From: Luzula sylvatica | Lineage: Eukaryota; Streptophyta; Magnoliopsida; Poales; Juncaceae | Direction: 5' to 3' | Length of the DNA stretch: 64,000 nt | NCBI GenBank assembly: GCA_946800325.1 | Contig: CAMPEJ010000003.1 | Span: 744,001 to 808,000, forward strand | Part shown: positions 1-11,701 of the stretch, in pieces | Position numbering within the stretch: the first letter of the stretch is position 1 | How the letters are laid out: every line of letters starts with the position of its first letter | Translations under genes and position numbers: made by a program | The notes under the pieces: generated by a model | Told to the model about the DNA's origin: nothing | Databases searched by the model: none | What the model saw: only the letters and a program-made list of their open reading frames with translations

Positions 1-124
1 GATACGATTCAAATAATCTCAAAATACGTTATTTGAACTCCCCAAAGCATAAACAGATTGTTTTGAATCGAAAAACAAACTTTTTTAGTGTTTGTAAATT
101 TTGGTGAAATGTTATGTAGTAAAA

Positions 125-248
125 GATACGATTCAAATGATCTCAAAATACGTTATTTGAACTCCCCAAAGCATAAACTAATTGTTTTGAATCGAAAAAC
201 AAACTTTCTTAGTGTTTGTAAATTTTGGTAAAATGTTATGTGGTAAAC
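125..248 (+). repeat. Representative 124-bp monomer with internal inverted repeats
   Basis: This monomer is close to the consensus and illustrates the internal structure. Monomer positions 8-14 (TTCAAAT) and 31-37 (ATTTGAA) are a perfect 7-bp inverted repeat with a 16-nt spacer; here the arms are at 132-138 and 155-161. Positions 5-13 (CGATTCAAA) and 62-70 (TTTGAATCG) form a perfect 9-bp inverted repeat 48 nt apart. Positions 75-80 (ACAAAC) and 90-95 (GTTTGT) form a short hairpin with a 9-nt loop. The hexamer TTTGAA therefore occurs three times per monomer: inverted at 8-13, direct at 32-37 and direct at 62-67. Whether any dyad is bound or folded in the cell is unknown. Confidence 0.85.
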
Positions 249-744
249 GATACGATTCAAATGATCTCAAAATACGTTATTTGAACTCCCCAAAGCATAA
301 ACAAATTGTTTTCAATCGAAAAACAAACTTTCTTAGTGTTTGTAAATTTTGGTAAAATGTAATGTGGTAAAAGATACGATTCAAATGATCTCAAAATACG
401 TTATTTGAACTCCCCAAAACATAAACAAATTGTTTTGAATCGAAAAACAAACTTTCTTAGTGTCTGTAAATTTTGGTGAAATGTTATGTGGTAAAAGATA
501 CGATTCAAATGATCTCAAAATACGTTATTTGAACTCCCCAAAGCATAAACAGAATGTTTTGAATCGAAAAACAAACTTTCTTAGTGTTTGTAAATTTTGG
601 CGAAATGTTATGTGGTAAAAGATACGATTCAAATGATCTCAAAATACGTTATTTGAACTCCCCAAACCATAAACAAATTGTTTTGAATCGAAAAACAAAC
701 TTTCTTAGTGTTTGTAAATTTGGGTAAAATGTTATGTGGTAAAA

Positions 745-898
745 GATACGATTCAAATGATCTCAAAATACGTTATTTGAACTCCCCAAACCATAAACAA
801 ATTGTTTTGAACTCCCCAAAGCATAAACAGATTGTTTATAATCGAAAAACAAACTTTGTTAGTGTTTGTAAATTTTGGTGAAATGTTATGTGGTAAAA
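745..898 (+). repeat. Aberrant 154-bp monomer with a 30-bp internal duplication
   Basis: Successive monomer starts are at 745 and 899, so this unit is 154 bp (124 + 30). Bases 782-811 and 812-841 are two tandem copies of the stretch from monomer position 38 to 67. The junction lies at TTTGAA, which occurs at both positions 32-37 and 62-67 of a normal monomer. The two copies differ (CCATAAACAAATTG versus GCATAAACAGATTG), and the second ends TTTATAATCG instead of TTTTGAATCG. I therefore infer an exchange between two different monomers rather than slippage inside one. It is the only unit of this length I found in the window. Confidence 0.9.
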
Positions 899-1393
899 GA
901 TACGATTCAAATGATCTCAAAATACGTTATTTGAACTCCCCAAAGCATAAACAGATTGTTTTGAATCGAAAAACAAACTTTCTTAGTGTTTGTAAATTTG
1001 GGTAAAATGTTATGTGGTAAAAGATACGATTCAAATGATCTCAAAATACGTTATTTGAACTCCCCAAAGCATAAACAGATTGTTTTGAATCGAAAAACAA
1101 ACTTTCTTAGTGTTTGTAAATTTTGGTGAAATGTTATGTAGTAAAAGATACGATTCAAATGATCTCAAAATACGTTATTTGAACTCCCCAAAGCATAAAC
1201 AAATTGTTTTGAATCGAAAAACAAACTTTCTTAGAGTTTGTAAATTTTGGTAAAATGTTATGTGGTAAACGATACGATTCAAATGATCTCAAAATACGTT
1301 ATTTGAACTCCCCAAAGCATAAACAAATTGTTTTGAATCGAAAAACAAACTTTCTTAGTGTTTGTAAATTTTGGTAAAATGTTATGTGGTAAA

Positions 1394-3030
1394 CGATACG
1401 ATTCAAATGATCTCAAAATACGTTATTTGAACTCCCCAAAGCATAAACAGATTGTTTTGAATCGAAAAACAAACTTTCTTAGTGTTTGTAAATTTTTGTG
1501 CAATGTTATGTGGTAAAAGATACGATTCAAATGATCTCAAAATACATTATTTGAACTCCCCAAAGCATAAACAGATTGTTTTGAATCGAAAAACAAACTT
1601 TCTTAGTGTTTGTAAATTTTGGTGAAATGTTATGTGGTAAAAGATACAATTCCAATGATCTCAAAATACGTTATTTGAACTCCCCAAAGCATAAACAGAT
1701 TGTTTTGAATCGAAAAACAAACTTTCTTAGTGTTTGTAAATTTTGGTGAAATGTTATATGGAAAAAGATACGATTCAAATGATCTCAAATTACGTTATTT
1801 GAACTCCCCAAAGCATAAACAAATTGTTTTGAATCGAAAAACAAACTTTCTTAGTGTTTGTAAATTTAGGTAAAATGTTATGTGGTAAACGATACGATTC
1901 AAATGATCTCAAAATACGTTATTTGAACTCCCCAAAGCATAAACAAATTGTTTTCAATCGAAAAACAAACTTTCTTAGTGTTTGTAAATTTTGGTAAAAT
2001 GTAATGTGGTAAATGATACGATTCAAATGATCTCAAAATACGTTATTTGAACTCCCCAAAACATAAACAAATTGTTTTGAATCGAAAAACAAACTTTCTT
2101 AGTGTCTGTAAATTTTGGTGAAATGTTATGTGGTAAAAGATACGATTCAAATGATCTCAAAATACGTTATTTGAACTCCCCAAAGCATAAACATAATGTT
2201 TTGAATCGAAAAACAAACTTTCTTAGTGTTTGTAAATTTTGGTGAAATGTTATGTGGTAAAAGATACGATTCAAATGATCTCAAAATACGTTATTTGAAC
2301 TCCCCAAAGCATAAACAAATTGTTTTGAATCGAAAAACAAACTTTCTTAGTGTTTGTAAATTTTGGTAAAATGTTATGTGGTAAACGATACGATTCAAAT
2401 GATCTCAAAATACGTTATTTGAACTCCCCAAAGCATAAACAGATTGTTTTGAATCGAAAAACAAACTTTCTTAGTGTTTGTAAATTTTTGTGCAATGTTA
2501 TGTGGTAAAAGATACGATTCAAATGATCTCAAAATACATTATTTGAACTCCCCAAAGCATAAACAGATTGTTTTGAATCGAAAAACAAACTTTCTTAGTG
2601 TTTGTAAATTTTGGTGAAATGTTATGTGGTAAAAGATACAATTCCAATGATCTCAAAATACGTTATTTGAACTCCCCAAAGCATAAACAGATTGTTTTGA
2701 ATCGAAAAACAAACTTTCTTAGTGTTTGTAAATTTTGGTGAAATGTTATATGGAAAAAGATACGATTCAAATGATCTCAAATTACGTTATTTGAACTCCC
2801 CAAAGCATAAACAAATTGTTTTGAATCGAAAAACAAACTTTCTTAGTGTTTGTAAATTTAGGTAAAATGTTATGTGGTAAACGATACGATTCAAATGATC
2901 TCAAAATACGTTATTTGAACTCCCCAAAGCATAAACAAATTGTTTTCTATCGAAAAACAAACTTTCTTAGTGTTTGTAAATTTTGGTAAAATGTAATGTG
3001 GTAAATGATACGATTCAAATGATCTCAAAA
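1394..3030. repeat. 8-monomer (992-bp) tandem duplication, about 1.65 copies
   Basis: Rare markers recur at exactly 992 bp. The C of TAAACGATACG is at 1394 and 2386, and again at 1890 and 2882. The C of TTGTGCAATG is at 1501 and 2493. TGGAAAAAGATAC begins at 1759 and 2751, and the T of TAAATGATACG is at 2014 and 3006. The C at 1270 is not matched at 2262, so the left edge lies between 1270 and 1394. The match is lost after about 3030, where one copy has CCCCAAAACAT and the other AAGCATAAACAGAATG. One substitution separates TTTTCAATCG (about 1951) from TTTTCTATCG (about 2943). The unit is exactly 8 x 124 bp with no length variants. Confidence 0.85.
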
Positions 3031-4740
3031 TACGTTATTTGAACTCCCCAAAGCATAAACAGAATGTTTTGAATCGAAAAACAAACTTTCTTAGTGTTTG
3101 TAAATTTTGACGAAATGTTATGTGGTAAAAGATACGATTCAAATGATCTCAAAATACGTTATTTGAACTCCCCAAACCATAAACAAATTGGTTTGAATCG
3201 AAAAACAAACTTTCTTCGTGTTTGTAAATTTTGGTAAAATGTTATGTGGTAAAAGATACGATTCAAATGATCTCAAAATACGTTATTTGAACTCCCCAAA
3301 GCATAAACAGATTGTTTTGAATCGAAAAACAAACTTTCTTAGTGTTTGTAAATTTTGGTAAAATGTTATGTGGTAAAAGATACGATTCAAATGATCTCAA
3401 AATACGTTATTTGAACTCCCCAAAGCATAAACAGATTGTTTTGAATCGAAAAACAAACTTTCTTAGTGTTTGTAAATTTTGGTGAAATGTTATGTAGTCA
3501 AAGATACGATTCAAATGATCTCAAAATACGTTATTTGAACTCCCCAAAGCATAAACAGATTGTTTTGAATCGAAAAACAAACTTTCTTAGTGTTTGTAAA
3601 TTTTGGTGAAATGTTATGTGGTAAAAGATACGATTCGAATGATCTAAAAATAAGTTATTTGAACTCCCCAAAGCATAAAAAATTGTTTTGAATCGAAAAA
3701 TAAACTTTCTTAGTGTTTGTAAATTTTGGTGAAATGTTATGTGGTAAAAGATACGATTCGAATGATCTAAAAATATGTTATTTGAACTCCCCAAAGCATA
3801 AACAAATTGTTTTGAATCGAAAAACAAACTTTCTTAGTGTTTGTAAATTTTGGTGAAATGTTATGTGGTAAAAGATACGATTCCATTGATCTCAAAATAC
3901 GTTATTCGAACTCCCCAAAGCATAAACAGATTGTTTTGAATCGAAAAACAAACTTTCTTAGTGTTTGTAAATTTTGGTGAAATGTTATGTGGTAAAAGAT
4001 ACGATTCGAATGATCTAAAAATATGTTATTTGAACTCCCCAAAGCATAAACAAATTGTTTTGAATCGAAAAACAAACTTTCTTAGTGTTTGTAAATTTTG
4101 GTGAAATGTTATGTGGTAAAAGATATTATTCCATTGATCTCAAAATACGTTATTCGAACTCCCCAAAGCATAAACAGATTGTTTTGAATCGAAAAACAAA
4201 CTTTCTTAGTGTTTGTAAATTTTGGTGAAATGTTATGTTGTAAAAGATACGATTCGAATGATCTAAAAATATGTTATTTGAACTCCCCAAAGCATAAAAA
4301 ATTGTTTTGAATCGAAAAACAAACTTTGTTAGTGTTTGTAAATTTTGGTGAAATGTTATGTGGTAAAAGATACGATTCAAATGATCTCAAAATACGTTAT
4401 TTGAACTCCCCAAAGCATAAACAAATTGTTTTGAATCGAAAAACAAACTTTCTTAGTGTTTGTAAATTTTGGTGAAATGTTATGTGGTAAAAGATACGAT
4501 TCAAATGATCAAAAAATACGTTATTTGAACTCCCCAAAGCATAAACAAATTGTTTTGAATCGAAAAACAAACTGTCTTAGTGTTTGTAAATTTTGGTGAA
4601 AAGTTATGTAGTAAAAGATACGATTCTAATGATCTCAAAATACGTTATTTGAACTCCCCAAAGCGTAAACAAATTGTTTTGAATCGAAAAACAAACTTTC
4701 TTAGTGTTTGTATATTTTGGTGAAATGTTATGTGGTAAAA
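2640..4740. repeat. Long-range duplicated block, left copy (partner about 21.2-23.1 kb)
   Basis: Private markers here recur 18585 bp downstream: TGGAAAAAG at 2751 and 21336, the C of TTTTCTATCG at 2947 and 21532, AAATGATACG at 3006 and 21591, TTGGTTTG at 3190 and 21775, GTAGTCAAAG at 3499 and 22084, GAAAAATAAAC at 3701 and 22286, and GATTCCATTG at 3881 and 22466. After about 3.9 kb the offset drops to 18337, because this copy carries an extra pair of monomers (two CCATTGATCTC monomers at about 3881 and 4128). One internal monomer at about 3.06 kb does not match its partner, which suggests local conversion or replacement. Confidence 0.8.
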
Positions 4741-5830
4741 GATACGATTCAAATGATCTGAAAATACGTTATTTGAACTCCCCAAAGCATAAACAGATTG
4801 TTTTGAATCGAAAAACAAACTTTCTGAGAGTTTGTAAATTTTGGTGAAATGTTATGTGGTAAAAGATACGATTCAAATGATCTCAAAATACGTTATTTGA
4901 ACTCCCCAAAGCATAAACAAATTGTTTTGAATCGAAAAACAAACTTTCTTAGTGTTTGTTAATTTTGGTGAAATGATATGTGGTAAAAGATACGATTCAA
5001 GTGATCTCAAAATACGTTATTTGAACTCCCCAAAGCATAAACAGATTGTTTTGAATCGAAAAACAAACTTTCTTAGTGTTTGTAAATTTTGGTGAAATGT
5101 TATGTGGTAAAAGATACGATTCGAATGATCTAAAAATATGTTATTTGAACTCCCCAAAGCATAAACAAATTGTTTTGAATCGAAAAACAAACTTTCTTAG
5201 TGTTTGTAAATTTTGGTGAAATGTTATGTGGTAAAAGATACGATTCAAATTATCTCAAAATACGTTATTTGAACTCCCCAAAGCATAAACAGATTGTTTT
5301 GAATCAAAAAACAAACTTTCTTAGTGTTTGTAAATTTTGGTGAAATGTTATGTGGTAAAAGATACGATTCAAATGATCTCAAAATACGTTATTTGAACTC
5401 CCCAAAGCATAAACAAATTGTTTTCAATCGAAAAACAAACTTTCTTAGTGTTTGTAAATTTTGGTAAAATGTAATGTGGTAAAAGATACGATTCAAATGA
5501 TCTCAAAATACGTTATTTGAACTCTCCAAAACATAAACAAATTGTTTTGAATCGAAAAACAAACTTTCTTAGTGTCTGTAAATTTTGGTGAAATGTTATG
5601 TGGTAAAAGATACGATTCAAATGATCTCAAAATACGTTATTTGAACTCCCCAAAGGATAAACAGACTGTTTTGAATCGAAAAACAAACTTTCTTAGTGTT
5701 TGTAAATTTTGGTGAAATGTTATGTGGTAAAAGATACGATTCAAATGATCTAAAAATACGTTATTTGAACTCCCCAAAGCATAAACAGATTGTTTTGAAT
5801 CGAAAAACAAACTTTCTTAGTGTTTGTAAA
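4150..5830. repeat. 1.7-kb segment collinear with 41.3-43.0 kb
   Basis: The order of diagnostic monomers here matches the 11-monomer HOR unit far downstream at a constant offset of 37165 bp. CTGTCTTAG is at 4574 and 41739, CTGAGAG at 4824 and 41989, and GGATAAACAGACTG at 5655 and 42820. Between them, in the same order, come the TGTTAATTTT/GATATG monomer, a CAGATTG monomer, a TTCGAATGATCT monomer, a TTATCTC monomer with GAATCAAAAAAC, a TTTTCAATCG monomer and a CTCTCCAAAACAT/TGTCTG monomer. The match is lost after about 5.83 kb. This is the only copy of that order I found in the left 40 kb. Confidence 0.8.
4493..4988. repeat. First m4-m5-m6-m7 monomer cassette
   Basis: Four consecutive monomers form the core of most later HOR units. 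m4 (4493-4616) has ATCAAAAAATACG, CTGTCTTAG and GAAAAGTTATGTAG. m5 (4617-4740) has GATTCTAATG, GCGTAAAC and TGTATATTTT. m6 (4741-4864) has GATCTGAAAATACG and CTGAGAG. m7 (4865-4988) has TGTTAATTTT followed by GAAATGATATG. In m7 the A-to-T change at position 96 lengthens the ACAAAC/GTTTGT hairpin by one pair. The cassette, or parts of it, recurs at every m6 site, 36 in total. Confidence 0.8.
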
Positions 5831-6999
5831 TTTTGGTAAAATGTAATGTGGTAAAAGATACGATTCAAATGATCTCAAAATACGTTATTTGAACTCCCCA
5901 AAGCATAAACAGATTGTTTTGAATCGAAAAACAAACTTTCTTAGTGTTTGTAAATTTTGGCGAAATGTTATGTGGTAAAAGATACGATTCAAATGATCTC
6001 AAAATACGTTATTTGAACTCCCCAAAGCATAAACAGATTGTTTTGAATCGAAAAACAAACTTTCTTAGTGTTTGTAAATTTTGGTGAAATGTTATGTAGT
6101 AAAAGATACGATTCAAATGATCTCAAAATACGTTATTCGAACTCCCCAAAGCATAAACAGATTGTTTTGAATCGAAAAACAAACTGTCTTAGTGTTTGTA
6201 AATTTTGGTGAAATGTTATGTGGTAAAAGATACGATTCGAATGATCTCAAAATATGTTATTTGAACTCCCCAAAGCATAAACAGATTGTTTTGAATCGAA
6301 AAACAAACTTTCTTAGTGTTTGTAAATTTTGGTAAAATGTTATGTGGTAAAAGATACGATTCAAATGATCTCAAAATACGTTATTTGAACTCTCCAAAAC
6401 ATAAACAAATTGTTTTGAATCGAAAAACAAACTTTCTTAGTGTCTGTAAATTTTGGTGAAATGTTATGTGGTAAAAGATACGATTCAAATGATCTCAAAA
6501 TACGTTATTTGAACTCTCCAAAACATAAACAAATTGTTTTGAATCGAAAAACAAACTTTCTTAGTGTCTGTAAATTTTGGTGAAATGTTATGTGGTAAAA
6601 GATACGATTCAAATGATCTCAAAATACGTTATTTGAACTCCCCAAAGCATAAACAGATTGTTTTGAATCGAAAAACAAACTTTCTTGGTGTTTGTAAATT
6701 TTGGTGAAATGTTATGTAGTAAAAGATACGATTCAAATGATCTCAAAATACGTTATTCGAACTCCCCAAAGCATAAACAGATTGTTTTGAATCGAAAAAC
6801 AAACTTTCTTAGTGTTTGTAAATTTTGGTGAAATGTTATGTGGTAAAAGATACGATTCGAATGATCTAAAAATATGTTATTTGAACTCCCCAAAGCATAA
6901 AAAATTGTTTTGAATCGAAAAACAAACTTTGTTAGTGTTTGTAAATTTTGGTGAAATGTTATGTGGTAAAAGATACGATTCAAATGATCTCAAAATACG

Positions 7000-8340
7000 T
7001 TATTTGAACTCCCCAAAGCATAAACAAATTGTTTTGAATCGAAAAACAAACTTTCTTAGTGTTTGTAAATTTTGGTGAAATGTTATGTGGTAAAAGATAC
7101 GATTCAAATGATCAAAAAATATGTTATTTGAACTCCCCAAAGCATAAAAAATTGTTTTGAATCGAAAAACAAACTTTCTTAGTGTTTGTAAATTTTGGTG
7201 AAATGTTATGTGGTAAAAGATACGATTCAAATGATCTCAAAATACGTTATTTGAACTCCCCAAAGCATAAACAAATTGTTTTGAATCGAAAAACAAACTT
7301 TCTTAGTGTTTGTAAATTTTGGTGAAATGTTATGTGGTAAAAGATACGATTCAAATGATCAAAAAATACGTTATTTGAACTCCCCAAAGCATAAACAAAT
7401 TGTTTTGAATCGAAAAACAAACTGTCTTAGTGTTTGTAAATTTTGGTGAAAAGTTATGTAGTAAAAGATACGATTCTAATGATCTCAAAATACGTTATTT
7501 GAACTCCCCAAAGCGTAAACAAATTGTTTTGAATCGAAAAACAAACTTTCTTAGTGTTTGTAAATTTTGGTGAAATGTTATGTGGTAAAAGATACGATTC
7601 AAATGATCTCAAAATAGGTTATTTGAACTCCCCAAAGCATAAACAGATTGTTTTGAATCGAAAAACAAACTTTCTTTGTGTTTGTAAATTTTGGTGAAAT
7701 GTTATGTAGTAAAAGATACGATTCAAATGATCTCAAAATACGTTATTCGAACTCCCCAAAGCATAAACAGATTGTTTTGAATCGAAAAACATACTTTCTT
7801 AGTGTTTGTAAATTTTGGTGAAATGTTATGTGGTAAAAGATACGATTCGAATGATCTAAAAATATGTTATTTGAACTCCCCAAAGCATAAAAAATTGTTT
7901 TGAATCGAAAAACAAACTTTGTTAGTGTTTGTAAATTTTGGTGAAATGTTATGTGGTAAAAGATACGATTCAAATGATCTCAAAATACGTTATTTGAACT
8001 CCCCAAAGCATAAACAAATTGTTTTGAATCGAAAAACAAACTTTCTTAGTGTTTGTAAATTTTGGTGAAATGTTATGTGGTAAAAGATACGATTCAAATG
8101 ATCAAAAAATACGTTATTTGAACTCCCCAAAGCATAAACAAATTGTTTTGAATCGAAAAACAAACTGTCTAAGTGTTTGTAAATTTTGGTGAAAAGTTAT
8201 GTAGTAAAAGATACGATTCTAATGATCTCAAAATACGTTATTTGAACTCCCCAAAGCGTAAACAAATTGTTTTGAATCGAAAAACAAACTTTCTTAGTGT
8301 TTGTATATTTTGGTGAAATGTTATGTGGTAAAAGATACGA
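7000..8340. repeat. 1.3-kb duplicated block, copy 1 (partner 10.10-11.44 kb)
   Basis: The offset is 3097 bp, which is 25 monomers less 3 bp. Shared private markers are ATCAAAAAATA followed by a 123-bp monomer (about 7.11 and 10.21 kb), AAAATAGGTT (G at 7617 and 10714), TTTCTTTGTG (about 7.67 and 10.77 kb) and TGTATATTTT (about 8.31 and 11.40 kb). The copies differ at a few bases: AACATACTTT at about 7.79 kb against AACAAACTTT, and CTGTCTAAGTG at about 8.17 kb against CTGTCTTAGTG. To the right, 8.35 kb has CCATAAAC with TTTTCAATCG, whereas 11.45 kb enters an m6 monomer. Confidence 0.75.
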
Positions 8341-10096
8341 TTCAAATGATCTCAAAATACGTTATTTGAACTCCCCAAACCATAAACAAATTGTTTTCAA
8401 TCGAAAAACAAACTTTCTTAGTGTTTGTAAATTTTGGTGAAATGTTATGTGGTAAAAGATACGATTCAAATGATCTCAAAATACGTTATTTGAACTCTGC
8501 AAAACATAAACAAATTGTTTTGAATCGAAAAACAAACTTTCTTAGTGTCTGTAAATTTTGGTGAAATGTTATGTGGTAAAAGATACGATTCAAATGATCT
8601 CAAAATACGTTATTTGAACTCCCCAAAGCATAAATAGATTGTTTTGAATCGAAAAACAAACTTTCTTAGTGTTTGTAAATTTTGGAGAAATGTTATGTGG
8701 TAAAAGATACGATTCAAATGATCTCAAAATACGTTATTTGAACTCCCCAAAGCATAAACAAATTGTTTTGAATCGAAAAACAAACTTTCTTAGTGTTTGT
8801 AAATTTTGGTGAAATGTTATGTGGTAAAAGATACGATTCAAATGATCTCAAAATACGTTATTTGAACTCCCCAAAGCATAAACAGATTGTTTTGAATCGA
8901 AAAACAAACTTTCTTAGTGTTTGTAAATTTTGGTGAAATGTTATGTGGTAAAAGATACGATTCAAATTATCTCTAAATACGTTATTTGAACTCCCCAAAG
9001 CATAAACAGATTGTTTTGAATCGAAAAACAAACTTTCTTAGTGTTTGTAAATTTTGGTGAAATGTTATGTGGTAAAAGATATGATTCAAATGAACTCAAA
9101 ATACGTTATTTGAACTCCCCAAAGCATAAACAAATTGTTTTCAATCGAAAAACAAACTTTCTTAGTGTTTGTAAATTTTGGTAAAATGTAATGTGGTAAA
9201 AGATACGATTCAAATGATCTCAAAATACGTTATTTGAACTCCCCAAAACATAAACAAATTGTTTTGAATCGAAAAACAAACTTTCTTAGTGTCTGTAAAT
9301 TTTGGTGAAATGTTATGTGCTAAAAGATACGATTCAAATGATCTCAAAATACGTTATTTGAACTCCCCAAAGCATAAACAGATTGTTTTGAATCGAAAAA
9401 CAAACTTTCTTAGTGTTTGTAAATTTTGGCGAAATGTTATGTGGTAAAAGATACTATTCAAATGATCTCAAAATACGTTATTTGAACTCCCCAAACCATA
9501 AACAAATTGTTTTGAATCGAAAAACAAACTTTCTTAGTGTTTGTAAATTTTGGTAAAATGTTATGTGGTAAAAGATATGATTCAAATGATCTCAAAATAC
9601 GTTATTTGAACTCCCCAAAGCATAAACAGATTGTTTTGAATCGAAAAACAAACTTTCTTAGTGTTTGTAAATTTTGGTGAAATGTTATGTGGTAAAAGAT
9701 ACGATTCAAATGATCTCTAAATACGTTATTTGAACTCCCCAAAGCATAAACAGATTGTTTTGAATCGAAAAACAAACTTTCTTAGTGTTTGTAAATTTTG
9801 GTGAAATGTTATGAGGTAAAAGATACGATTCGAATGATCTAAAAATATGTTATTTGAACTCCCCAATGCATAAAAAATTGTTTTGAATCGAAAAACAAAC
9901 TTTCTTAGTGTTTGTAAATTTTGGTGAAATGTTATGTGGTAAAAGATACGATTCGAATGATCTAAAAATATGTTATTCGAACTCCCCAAAGCATAAACAA
10001 ATTGTTTTGAATCGAAAAACAAACTTTCTTAGTGTTTGTAAATTTTGGTGAAATGTTATGTGGTAAAAGATACGATTCAAATGATCTCAAAATACG

Positions 10097-11440
10097 TTAT
10101 TTGAACTCCACAAAGCATAAACAGATTGTTTTGAATCGAAAAACAAACTTTCTTAGTGTTTGTAAATTTTGGTGAAATGTTATGTGGTAAAAGATACGAT
10201 TCGAATGATCAAAAAATACGTTATTTGAACTCCCCAAAGCATAAAAAATTGTTTTGAATCGAAAAACAAACTTTCTTAGTGTTTGTAAATTTTGGTGAAA
10301 TGTTATGTGGTAAAAGATACGATTCAAATGATCTCAAAATACGTTATTTGAACTCCCCAAAGCATAAACAAATTGTTTTGAATCGAAAAACAAACTTTCT
10401 TAGTGTTTGTAAATTTTGGTGAAATGTTATGTGGTAAAAGATACGATTCAAATGATCAAAAAATACGTTATTTGAACTCCCCAAAGCATAAACAAATTGT
10501 TTTGAATCGAAAAACAAACTGTCTTAGTGTTTGTAAATTTTGGTGAAAAGTTATGTAGTAAAAGATACGATTCTAATGATCTCAAAATACGTTATTTGAA
10601 CTCCCCAAAGCGTAAACAAATTGTTTTGAATCGAAAAACAAACTTTCTTAGTGTTTGTAAATTTTGGTGAAATGTTATGTGGTAAAAGATACGATTCAAA
10701 TGATCTCAAAATAGGTTATTTGAACTCCCCAAAGCATAAACAGATTGTTTTGAATCGAAAAACAAACTTTCTTTGTGTTTGTAAATTTTGGTGAAATGTT
10801 ATGTAGTAAAAGATACGATTCAAATGATCTCAAAATACGTTATTCGAACTCCCCAAAGCATAAACAGATTGTTTTGAATCGAAAAACAAACTTTCTTAGT
10901 GTTTGTAAATTTTGGTGAAATGTTATGTGGTAAAAGATACGATTCGAATGATCTAAAAATATGTTATTTGAACTCCCCAAAGCATAAAAAATTGTTTTGA
11001 ATCGAAAAACAAACTTTGTTAGTGTTTGTAAATTTTGGTGAAATGTTATGTGGTAAAAGATACGATTCAAATGATCTCAAAATACGTTATTTGAACTCCC
11101 CAAAGCATAAACAAATTGTTTTGAATCGAAAAACAAACTTTCTTAGTGTTTGTAAATTTTGGTGAAATGTTATGTGGTAAAAGATACGATTCAAATGATC
11201 AAAAAATACGTTATTTGAACTCCCCAAAGCATAAACAAATTGTTTTGAATCGAAAAACAAACTGTCTTAGTGTTTGTAAATTTTGGTGAAAAGTTATGTA
11301 GTAAAAGATACGATTCTAATGATCTAAAAATACGTTATTTGAACTCCCCAAAGCGTAAACAAATTGTTTTGAATCGAAAAACAAACTTTCTTAGTGTTTG
11401 TATATTTTGGTGAAATGTTATGTGGTAAAAGATACGATTC
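10097..11440. repeat. 1.3-kb duplicated block, copy 2 (partner 7.00-8.34 kb)
   Basis: This is the partner of the 7.00-8.34 kb block at an offset of 3097 bp. It runs straight on into the m6 monomer at 11514 and the m7 monomer at about 11.65 kb. It therefore has the m1 to m7 order of the later 8-monomer HOR, making it one of the earliest places in the window where that order is complete. Confidence 0.7.
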
Positions 11441-11701
11441 AAATGATCTGAAAATACGTTATTTGAACTCCCCAAAGCATAAACAGATTGTTTTGAATCG
11501 AAAAACAAACTTTCTGAGAGTTTGTAAATTTTGGTGAAATGTTATGTGGTAAAAGATACGATTCAAATGATCTCAAAATACGTTATTTGAACTCCCCAAA
11601 GCATAAACAAATTGTTTTGAATCGAAAAACAAACTTTCTTAGTGTTTGTTAATTTTGGTGAAATGATATGTGGTAAAAGATACGATTCAAATGATCTCAA
11701 A

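Larger units (their letters stand above)
1..3500. repeat. Left-end sub-family block of the satellite
   Basis: This block differs from the rest in variant content. It is rich in monomers with TAAACGATACG or TAAATGATACG at the monomer junction, GGTAAAATG instead of GGTGAAATG, ATACATTATTTG, and AATTTTTGTGCAATG. It contains no 123-bp monomer and no CTGAGAG (m6) monomer, both of which are common elsewhere. The nearest relatives of its right part lie at about 21.2-22.5 kb. It holds no gene. Confidence 0.8.
3501..11700. repeat. Mixed-variant satellite block
   Basis: No single HOR runs through this stretch. It contains the first 123-bp monomers (about 3.68, 4.29, 6.9, 7.15, 7.88, 9.87, 10.24 and 10.99 kb) and the first m6 monomer (CTGAGAG at 4824, next at 11514). 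It also holds two adjacent near-identical monomers with CTCTCCAAAACAT and TGTCTG at about 6.40 and 6.52 kb. It includes the 1.7-kb segment shared with 41.3-43.0 kb and a 1.3-kb segment repeated 3097 bp apart, which are listed separately. Nothing other than satellite was seen. Confidence 0.75.

Noticed and set aside
782..841. A short independent 30-bp minisatellite
   Set aside because: Only two copies exist, and both are the stretch from positions 38 to 67 of the normal monomer. It is an aberrant monomer and not a separate repeat family.
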